Under the pieces are notes generated by a model, which made no database searches, was not told the DNA's origin, and saw only the letters and a list, made by a program, of their open reading frames with translations. A DNA stretch of 64,000 nucleotides from Candidatus Scalindua sp. (lineage in GTDB: Bacteria; Planctomycetota; Brocadiia; Brocadiales; Scalinduaceae), in NCBI GenBank assembly GCA_030748215.1, contig JASMMK010000010.1, forward strand, positions 1 to 64,000. The letters run 5' to 3'. Numbering within the stretch: the first letter of the stretch is position 1; the number at the start of each line of letters is the position of its first letter. A program made the translations under genes and the position numbers. Shown here one piece after another: positions 58,519-64,000 of the stretch.

Positions 58519-59187
58519 ATGCTGCCAGTTTTGGTACCGTTTGCAATCATTGCAGCAAGCATTATCGGCAGCATACACTGTGTCGGAATGTGCGGTGCCC
58601 TGGCCATGACAGCAGGCGCGCAAAGCAGGAAAGGTCTCGTCAATTACCACCTTGGACGCCTGCTTGGCTATTTCAGTGTAGGAGCTCTGGCCGGATTCCT
58701 GGGATCTGAATTTATTAATTCTGAGATGAAATATATCTCCCTGGTCTCCACTGTTTTTTTAAGTGTCAGCTTCCTGGTAATAGGTTTCAGTATAATGAGA
58801 AAAGGGCAGCTGCATATAAGACAACCTGCTTTCCTGAAACTGCTTTACCAGAACAGGGTTGGCAGGATACTAGAGAATAAAACCTCTCATTCGGTTTCAA
58901 GTTTTTTGATAGGTCTGCTAAGCCCTTTATTACCGTGCGGATGGTTATACGGCTTCATCTTAATAGCAGTCGCGACAAACAACCCTCTCTGGGGAGGCAT
59001 ACTGCTTACATCATTCTGGATAGGTACCCTTCCTGCTCTTTCCGGTATTTCACTATTAGCAAAAAAACCCATAAAATACTTTAATGGTAAAGCATCAATA
59101 TATATTGGTATTTTTCTGATATTTATAGGGATCTCAAGTTTAGTACTAAAGCTATCAAACTTTGCAGCAAATCATTGCTGCAATTAA
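58519..59187 (+). CDS. SafE/TauE-like membrane protein of the cbb3 operon
   Basis: From the ATG at 58519 (AGGA 9 bases upstream) the product is 222 residues; a TTG at 58477 would overlap ccoG. It has six membrane helices with GSIHCVGMCGALAM (about 15-28) and LLSPLLPCGWLYGFILIAVA (about 142), the paired CGMC/PCG motifs of the family related to DsbD and UreH/SafE proteins. Members in cbb3 operons are linked to copper or thiol supply for oxidase assembly. It takes the place commonly held by ccoH/ccoS-like genes. Confidence 0.82.
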   Translation: MLPVLVPFAIIAASIIGSIHCVGMCGALAMTAGAQSRKGLVNYHLGRLLGYFSVGALAGFLGSEFINSEMKYISLVSTVFLSVSFLVIGFSIMRKGQLHIRQPAFLKLLYQNRVGRILENKTSHSVSSFLIGLLSPLLPCGWLYGFILIAVATNNPLWGGILLTSFWIGTLPALSGISLLAKKPIKYFNGKASIYIGIFLIFIGISSLVLKLSNFAANHCCN

Positions 59188-59278
59188 AATCTGAACATAC
59201 TATGAAAAGTCAGATGATAAATATGGTTCAAAAAAACAGTTGCCTAATTCCCTTGTGATATTATAATCCTCACTTCAT

Positions 59279-59857
59279 ATGAAAAAACATTTACTATATA
59301 TCATCGTTATATCATTTGTTCTTCTCTCTGCCCGGATTATACAATCAGCAGAAGAGAATCTACAAAAAACGGTCCTGCGTTCGTCTTACAGAAACTTGTC
59401 TGTTTCTGATGTGCAGTCGATGCCAAATATTTATATACGAAAGTTTGATGAGTGGGGGTTTTATGGGCATAGCACAATCATTCACAACTACGAGAGAAAA
59501 TCGATAAAGGGAGGCGATGTTGTAATAGACCACGCCACAGGGCTGATGTGGCTCCAGTCCGGTTCTAAAGAGTATATGCAGTGGATTGCAGCAAATGGAT
59601 GGGTAAAAAAGTTGAACACCCTGAAGTATGCAGGGTATAACGACTGGAGACTACCGACTATAGAGGAAGCGGCGTCACTGCTCGAACCGGGTAAAACGAA
59701 TGCCCTTCACATAGACCCCATTTTTGACAAGGAACAGTGGGGGATCTGGTCTGGTGATAAACGTGGTGGCAGCGTCTGGAGCGTTTACTTCAGCCTTGGC
59801 AACGTACGCTGGCGTTACAAAAACCGGTATGTTCGTCCGGTTCGCTCACTCAATTGA
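59279..59857 (+). CDS. Exported DUF1566-domain protein
   Basis: The 192-residue protein has a signal peptide (about 1-23) and a DUF1566/Lcl-like domain (about 80-190: VVIDHATGLMWLQSG, YAGYNDWRLPTIEEAASLLE, WSVYFSLGNVRWRYKNRYVR, PVRSLN). The NDWRLPT and VRPVR motifs are typical of this fold, which is related to C-type lectin/FGE-like domains and occurs in exported proteins of unknown role. It lies 91 bases after the SafE-like gene, so it could belong to the same transcript or be separate. Confidence 0.85.
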   Translation: MKKHLLYIIVISFVLLSARIIQSAEENLQKTVLRSSYRNLSVSDVQSMPNIYIRKFDEWGFYGHSTIIHNYERKSIKGGDVVIDHATGLMWLQSGSKEYMQWIAANGWVKKLNTLKYAGYNDWRLPTIEEAASLLEPGKTNALHIDPIFDKEQWGIWSGDKRGGSVWSVYFSLGNVRWRYKNRYVRPVRSLN

Positions 59858-60057
59858 TTGCCGGTAGACAATTTACAAGAGTTAATCTTCCCACCACAGG
59901 ACGCATACACAACTGTTTTTCTTATTGCTTTTCGTTACTAACCTTTCTATCATTTTAGTGCACTTAACAGATTGCTACACCGTAAGTCATGCTTTTATGT
60001 AAGTGTACTTGATAATAGGCTTTATATTTAAAACTTACGGATTCGAGGGGCTTATTT

Positions 60058-60777
60058 ATGAAACTAAGAATTATGTTATTTTCTGTTTTTTTAATGCTGT
60101 TTGCTTGTTCAGGTATTACTACCGCGCAGGATGATACTAAGCCGGTTAGTGCTGCTGCAGAGTGGTCAGAGTCTCAAAAGCTTAGCTATATCCTTGGTAC
60201 TCAAATTGGTAATTTCGCTAAACAGAGTGAATTTGAAGTGAATCTAGAATTGTTTGCCAAAGGGCTGGATGATACCGCGAAGGGGAACGAGCCTGCGATG
60301 TCACAGACTGAGATTAGTATTTTTATGGCTGCTCTTCAAAAGAAGGCACAGGAAAAAGCACAAGCTGCAATGGAAGTTGCAGGTGCTGAAAACGCCAAGG
60401 TTGGCCAGGCTTTTCTTGATGCCAATAAGGAGAAGGATGGCGTTAAGGTAACAGAGTCAGGCTTACAGTACAAAGTGATAACAGAGGGAGACGGAGCAAA
60501 ACCAAAAGCGACTGATAAAGTCAAAGTACATTACAGTGGCACGTTAATTGGAGGCAAAGAGTTTGATAGCTCATACAAACGTGATCAGCCGTCAGAGTTT
60601 ATGTTAAATCAAGTCATCAAAGGATGGACTGAAGGCGTACAACTCATGAATGTTGGCAGTAAATATGAATTCTATATTCCTTCAGGACTGGCCTATGGTA
60701 CAAATGGCCCGCCAAGCATAGGCCCTGACCAGACTTTGATCTTTACGGTAGAGCTGCTTGATATTACAACACCATAA
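60058..60777 (+). CDS. Exported FKBP-type peptidyl-prolyl isomerase, second copy
   Basis: The 239-residue protein is closely similar to the one at 25943: signal peptide (1-22), helical N-terminal dimerisation region (about 33-110) and FKBP domain (about 130-238: KVHYSGTLIGGKEFDSSYKR, IKGWTEGVQLM, IPSGLAYGTNGPP). The two share QDD, EWSESQxxSYILGTQIG and other blocks. It is a periplasmic folding helper. GAGGGG lies 8 bases before the ATG. A long stable hairpin follows 55 bases after the stop. Confidence 0.93.
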   Translation: MKLRIMLFSVFLMLFACSGITTAQDDTKPVSAAAEWSESQKLSYILGTQIGNFAKQSEFEVNLELFAKGLDDTAKGNEPAMSQTEISIFMAALQKKAQEKAQAAMEVAGAENAKVGQAFLDANKEKDGVKVTESGLQYKVITEGDGAKPKATDKVKVHYSGTLIGGKEFDSSYKRDQPSEFMLNQVIKGWTEGVQLMNVGSKYEFYIPSGLAYGTNGPPSIGPDQTLIFTVELLDITTP

Positions 60778-60831
60778 CCACAAAAGAGGTTAATTCTTTT
60801 AGGTTGTGACCACTACAAATGTTTGCAAACA

Positions 60832-60869
60832 ATAAGACGGACAGGTCGTTTAGACCCTGTCCGTCTTAT
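60832..60869 (+). terminator. Long hairpin after the FKBP gene
   Basis: Perfect 14-base arms ATAAGACGGACAGG (60832-60845) and CCTGTCCGTCTTAT (60856-60869) with a 10-base loop. No U-tract follows, but the size and place suggest a transcription end. A second hairpin (60885-60917, GGTATCC/GGAATACC) lies directly downstream. Confidence 0.6.
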
Positions 60870-60886
60870 GTGGCTCCTCGGGTAGG
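60870..60886 (-). repeat. Partial copy of the tRNA-Asn 3' end
   Basis: GTGGCTCCTCGGGTAGG is identical to 61335-61351, which is the 3' end of tRNA-Asn including the encoded CCA. The two copies lie in the same orientation, 465 bases apart, and enclose the GIY-YIG gene. That arrangement resembles attL/attR of an integrated element. Confidence 0.6.
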
Positions 60887-60954
60887 TATCCTTCGCTCCT
60901 TTGAGCTTCGGAATACCTTTTGGATCTGCACCTTTTCTTACTGCCTATAGCTAA

Positions 60955-61239
60955 TTAGATTTTTTTTCTATCTTTGGCAATTTTTTTCGCTAAAGCTACA
61001 GAAATCAGCCTTTTATATGCAAACGCTTTTCCTGAACCAGACTTCAAATATTCTTCAAAATTTTTCGACTGTTTCTCGGTTTCAAAAGCGCCATACCACA
61101 CTAACTTCCATGGTAAATGTGGCTTAGTACTTTTAACCTTTCCTTTATTATGGAATTCTACCCTGTCTTTTAAATCCTTTGTGGAACCATAATAAAAGAT
61201 GTGAGACTTTAAACTCAATAGAATATAACAATAATGCAT
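60955..61239 (-). CDS. Small GIY-YIG nuclease-domain protein
   Basis: The 94-residue protein has a complete GIY-YIG domain: YCYILLSLKSHIFYYGSTKD (strand and motif as YILL...YYGST), RVEFHNKGKVKSTKPHLPWK (arginine and histidine), and the glutamate in ETEKQSKNFEEYLKSGSGKA. Stand-alone proteins of this kind (UPF0213/YhbQ type) are probable DNA endonucleases without proven role. It lies between two copies of the 3' end of tRNA-Asn. The start MHYCYIL has no strong SD. Confidence 0.87.
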   Translation of the reverse strand: MHYCYILLSLKSHIFYYGSTKDLKDRVEFHNKGKVKSTKPHLPWKLVWYGAFETEKQSKNFEEYLKSGSGKAFAYKRLISVALAKKIAKDRKKI

Positions 61240-61293
61240 ACTATCTAATTTATTAGCTTAAGCCGGTAGGTGATACCGTTATTCAGAAATGCC

Positions 61294-61325
61294 AGCTACA
61301 GAATGGCAGTAGCCACTCTGTAGCT
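61294..61325. repeat. Hairpin downstream of tRNA-Asn
   Basis: AGCTACAGA (61294-61302) pairs with TCTGTAGCT (61317-61325), with TGGC/GCCA continuing inside. It begins 10 bases past the CCA end of the tRNA on the minus strand, so it could be a processing or termination signal or part of the GIY-YIG element. Confidence 0.5.
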
Positions 61326-61335
61326 TTAGCGAAAG

Positions 61336-61410
61336 TGGCTCCTCGGGTAGGATTCGAACCTACAACCTAATGATTAACAGTCACCCACTCTACCATTGAG
61401 CTACCGAGGA
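61336..61410 (-). tRNA. tRNA-Asn (GTT)
   Basis: On the minus strand the sequence folds into a full cloverleaf: acceptor TCCTCGG / CCGAGGA, D-arm GCTCAATGGTAGAGT, anticodon loop CTGTTAATC with GTT, T-arm GTAGGTTCGAATCCTAC, and an encoded CCA end. The discriminator base is G. Length 75 with CCA. Confidence 0.95.
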
Positions 61411-61473
61411 ATTTGCTTACAAATAAATGTCTATTATCTACCTAAGGAATATTACAATATTGTAACATCAAAT

Positions 61474-62298
61474 TCAACAACTACTGTTACCGTTACAATA
61501 ATCCAGGATTTTTGAAATCTCCGGTTTTAGTCTATCGCGTGCAGCAATTATATCAATAAATCCATGCTTCAGCATGGATTCTGCCGATTGGAATCCCTTG
61601 GGAAGTGTTTTTCTAATAGTTTCTTTAATGACTCTTGGACCCGCAAATCCCACAAGTGCACCGGGTTCTGCCATTATAATGTCTGCCTGCGAGGCAAAAC
61701 TCGCCATGACCCCGCCTAACGTCGGATCGGTAAGCACCGAGATAAACAGTAACCCGGCATCCTGAAGCCTGGCTATGGCAGCACATGTTTTTGCCATCTG
61801 CATGAGAGAAAATGCACCTTCGTGCATTCTTGCACCTCCTCCTGAACCGGAGACTATAACAAGCGGCAATTTCAACTCAAGTGCCATTTCTGCTGCTCTA
61901 GTAATCTTCTCCCCCACTACGGATCCCATACTCCCCATTATAAAACTTGAATCCGTAACGCCAAAAACAACTTCCTTTCCATCAATTAAACCCTTTCCAA
62001 CCGTCGCCGCTTCATTTAAATTCGTTTTTTTCTGTTCATTAATAATCCGATCTTTATATTTTATACGATCCTCAAATTTCAATGGATCAGCAGGCACCAT
62101 ATCATTCCAGCACTCCTCAAAACTATCTTTATCGAGTGTGATGTCTATACGCTCATTGGTAGATACCCTGAAGTGATAATCACATTCCGGACAAACATTA
62201 TGTTTCTCCTCCACCTTTTTTTTATAAACTACGGTTTTGCACCCATCGCACCTCTGCCATAGCCCATCGGGTATATTCTTCTTTTTCTTAAAGAACAA
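61474..62298 (-). CDS. accD: Acetyl-CoA carboxylase carboxyltransferase beta subunit
   Basis: The 274-residue protein has an N-terminal zinc ribbon (CDGCKTVVYKKKVEEKHNVC then PECDYHF, about 18-43) and a crotonase-fold carboxyltransferase domain with VVSGSGGGARMHEGAFSLMQ, TDPTLGGVMASFASQADIIM and GFAGPRVIKETI. With AccA it transfers CO2 from biotin to acetyl-CoA, forming malonyl-CoA for fatty acid synthesis. accA is not in the window. It lies upstream of the tRNA in the same direction. Confidence 0.95.
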   Translation of the reverse strand: MFFKKKKNIPDGLWQRCDGCKTVVYKKKVEEKHNVCPECDYHFRVSTNERIDITLDKDSFEECWNDMVPADPLKFEDRIKYKDRIINEQKKTNLNEAATVGKGLIDGKEVVFGVTDSSFIMGSMGSVVGEKITRAAEMALELKLPLVIVSGSGGGARMHEGAFSLMQMAKTCAAIARLQDAGLLFISVLTDPTLGGVMASFASQADIIMAEPGALVGFAGPRVIKETIRKTLPKGFQSAESMLKHGFIDIIAARDRLKPEISKILDYCNGNSSC

Positions 62299-62413
62299 TT
62301 ATTATTCTCCCACAATATTTCAATTTATACTTTTGATGTACCATTGTTTCACAAAATAATTCCAGATATCTGCCTGCCCCTTCAACCTCTGGCATTTCCT
62401 ATTAAGAACAGCC

Positions 62414-63094
62414 TCAGTTTTTCATAGACAGATAGGAATTTTCCTGCGCTACTTTACGTAGCGCTTCTATTGCTTCCTTATAGTCGGCCTTTGCAAATAT
62501 AGACGTTGCCGCAGCAAAAACATTTGCACCGGCAGATGAAGCGTCAGAAATAGTCTCAGGTTTTATACCACCATCCACTTCGATATCAAGATTTTCAGGA
62601 GCTATTTCTCTCAATTTTCTTATTTTTTCACATACATATTTCTTGAAAGCCTGGCCTGAAAATCCGGGATAGACCGTCATCACAAGAAGCATATCTATAG
62701 ATTCAAGCAACTTCTCAACTGTCCGTTCGTGCGTATCAGGATTAATGGCAACCCCCGCTTTTAGTCCTCGGTCTTTGATTAAATTGATAACACTCAACGG
62801 GTCATCTGTTGCCTCGATGTGAAAAGTCAGGATATCGTCCTTTTCTGTCTTCTGCGTAAATGACTCTACATACTTATCCGGATTTTCAATCATGAGATGA
62901 ATGTCCAGAGGCACTTTAGCAATCCTCTTTAATCCTTCAACGATAAATGGACCCATCGTAATATTTGGAACAAAATGGCCATCCATAACATCGACATGAA
63001 TTAAGTCAACACCAGCCTGCTCTACCTTCTCAATTTCACACCCCAACTGAGTTGAATCAGCAGAAAGTATTGAAGCGGATATTTTTGTTTGCAT
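62414..63094 (-). CDS. rpe: Ribulose-phosphate 3-epimerase
   Basis: The 226-residue TIM-barrel protein has SASILSADSTQLGCEIEKVE, the metal histidines in HVDVMDGHFVPNITMGP and DIHLMIENP, MTVYPGFSGQAF and EVDGGIKPET. It interconverts ribulose 5-phosphate and xylulose 5-phosphate. It lies 5 bases downstream of pgk, an unusual pairing that links the pentose phosphate pathway with glycolysis in one transcript. The gap to accD is 115 bases. Confidence 0.95.
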   Translation of the reverse strand: MQTKISASILSADSTQLGCEIEKVEQAGVDLIHVDVMDGHFVPNITMGPFIVEGLKRIAKVPLDIHLMIENPDKYVESFTQKTEKDDILTFHIEATDDPLSVINLIKDRGLKAGVAINPDTHERTVEKLLESIDMLLVMTVYPGFSGQAFKKYVCEKIRKLREIAPENLDIEVDGGIKPETISDASSAGANVFAAATSIFAKADYKEAIEALRKVAQENSYLSMKN

Positions 63095-63099
63095 ATAAA

Positions 63100-64000
63100 T
63101 TAGTTCCTTTCACCCGCTAATTCATGACTCGGACTATCAGTCAATGCTGCTATTCCAGGCAATTCTTTACCCTCTAATAATTCCAGAAATGCGCCGCCAC
63201 CTGTAGATATAAATGAAACCTTGTACGATTCTCCCATCCTGTGAAAAGCGAGATCCGTGTCTCCTCCTCCTACAATAGTAAGCGCATAAGCAGTTACAAC
63301 AGATTCTACCATAGAGTATGTACCCCTGCTGAAGGCATCTATTTCAAATGCCCCCATAGGGCCATTCCAGATTATGGTCTTCGCATTTTGCATCGCTTCA
63401 GAAAAAAGCTTTGTACTCGCAGGCCCGATATCGAGAGCAAACCAGTTCTCCGGAACTTCCTGGAAGGTGACCAGCTTAGTCTCCGCATCACCGTCAAACT
63501 TATCTGCCGCCACAAAGTCCACTGGCAGATATATTTTGACACCTCTCTCTTTGGCAAGTTTATTTATATTCAAAACCTTTATCGTCACGTTTTCGTCTAC
63601 CGATGCCTTGCCAATTCCATATCCGTGGACCGCGAGGAATGGGAATGCCATTGCACCGCCAATTATTAGTTTATCAACCTTTTTTACCAGGTTTTCTATT
63701 ATCTTTATTTTATCTAATACCTTCGCGCCTCCAACAATAGCGACCACCGGCCTCGACGGAACGTTAACTGCTTTTTCAAAATAATCAATCTCCCTCTTCA
63801 GAAGAAATCCTGCTGCTGACTGTGACACTTCCTCATTCATACCTACCATTGAAGCGTGTGGCCTGTGGCAATTTCCAAACGCATCCTGTACCATCACATC
63901 ACATAAGCTTGCCAGCTCCTTGGCAAACTCAGGATCGTTATCCCGTTCACCTTTATGATATCTCAGATTTTCAAGAAGCAAGACATCCTCAGGCTGCATA
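63100..64000 (-). CDS. pgk: Phosphoglycerate kinase (N-terminus outside the window)
   Basis: About 300 codons of the C-terminal three-quarters are present: VLLLENLRYHKGERDNDPEF, DAFGNCHRPHASMVGM, VAIVGGAKVLDKIKIIENLV, IIWNGPMGAFEI and the ATP-site GGGDTDLAFHRMG ending STGGGAFLELLEGKELPG. The protein transfers phosphate between 1,3-bisphosphoglycerate and ADP. The frame is open to the window edge and the true start is further on. It is followed directly by rpe. Confidence 0.96.
   Translation of the reverse strand, partial: MQPEDVLLLENLRYHKGERDNDPEFAKELASLCDVMVQDAFGNCHRPHASMVGMNEEVSQSAAGFLLKREIDYFEKAVNVPSRPVVAIVGGAKVLDKIKIIENLVKKVDKLIIGGAMAFPFLAVHGYGIGKASVDENVTIKVLNINKLAKERGVKIYLPVDFVAADKFDGDAETKLVTFQEVPENWFALDIGPASTKLFSEAMQNAKTIIWNGPMGAFEIDAFSRGTYSMVESVVTAYALTIVGGGDTDLAFHRMGESYKVSFISTGGGAFLELLEGKELPGIAALTDSPSHELAGERN

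Noticed and set aside
60841-60917. Second tRNA gene at 60871
   Set aside because: Only the 3' acceptor strand and part of the T-arm are present; no anticodon or D-arm can be drawn.

Overview
The window (about 40% G+C, judged by eye) looks like a chromosome segment from an anaerobic or microaerophilic Gram-negative bacterium rich in c-type cytochromes. The best guess is an anammox planctomycete (Brocadiales, Scalindua-like). This rests on the mix of cytochrome c'-like proteins, superoxide reductases, a Cys-type periplasmic formate dehydrogenase, a cbb3 oxidase, a 2-oxoacid:ferredoxin oxidoreductase and many redundant small redox proteins. No hydrazine or ammonium genes lie in the window, so the assignment is inference. 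No CRISPR array and no insertion sequence was seen.

Layout. 0-5 kb: the tail of an NtrC-type regulator, a cytochrome c'-like gene behind a sigma-54 promoter, a pentapeptide-repeat protein, and three intact Hsp20 genes followed by two decayed Hsp20 tails. 5-11 kb: a PAS/AAA+/Fis sigma-54 activator divergent from the hsp20 genes, two small class I cytochromes, a triple zinc-ribbon protein, a superoxide reductase (SOR) and a type II NADH dehydrogenase, with relic fragments of SOR and cytochrome c' genes between them. 11.5-17.6 kb: a formate dehydrogenase locus (alpha subunit, FdhE, cysteine desulfurase, beta subunit). 17.6-28 kb: mostly minus-strand small genes (site-2 protease, YaeQ, Tag, GFA, SNase, FKBP, ORF6N, YbaK) separated by a dense mosaic of short dispersed repeats, including two broken genes. 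28.5-37 kb: a 2-oxoacid:ferredoxin oxidoreductase operon and citrate synthase. 37-46 kb: eleven consecutive minus-strand genes (acetolactate synthase-like enzyme, aldehyde dehydrogenase, a heme-oxygenase-fold protein, cytochromes, SOR, aspartase, START protein). 46.6-50.4 kb: a Tat-exported SOR-like protein, a rubredoxin-reductase-like flavoprotein, desulforedoxin-type modules and two rubrerythrin-like proteins. 50.9-59 kb: cytochrome c' plus a complete cbb3 oxidase operon (ccoI, S, NO fusion, Q, P, G and a SafE-like gene). 59-64 kb: housekeeping genes (FKBP, tRNA-Asn, accD, rpe, pgk).

The most interesting signal is regulatory. Four sigma-54-type promoters (GG-N10-GC, near 893, 46221 on the minus strand, 46519 and 50695) each have a direct repeat of the form CGNM-N7-CGNM (CGCA in the clearest copies) centred 138-141 bases upstream of the -12 GC. 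Two of them are divergent and share one pair of sites. They head the cytochrome c' gene, the long acetolactate synthase/SOR/cytochrome run, the SOR/desulforedoxin/rubrerythrin cluster and the cytochrome c'-cbb3 operon. This suggests one undescribed enhancer-dependent regulon for oxygen, superoxide or NO defence. A fifth, near-perfect sigma-54 promoter drives the hsp20 genes. It has a different candidate enhancer (ATGGG-N10-CCCAT), and the neighbouring activator gene carries a second copy of that enhancer just before its start.
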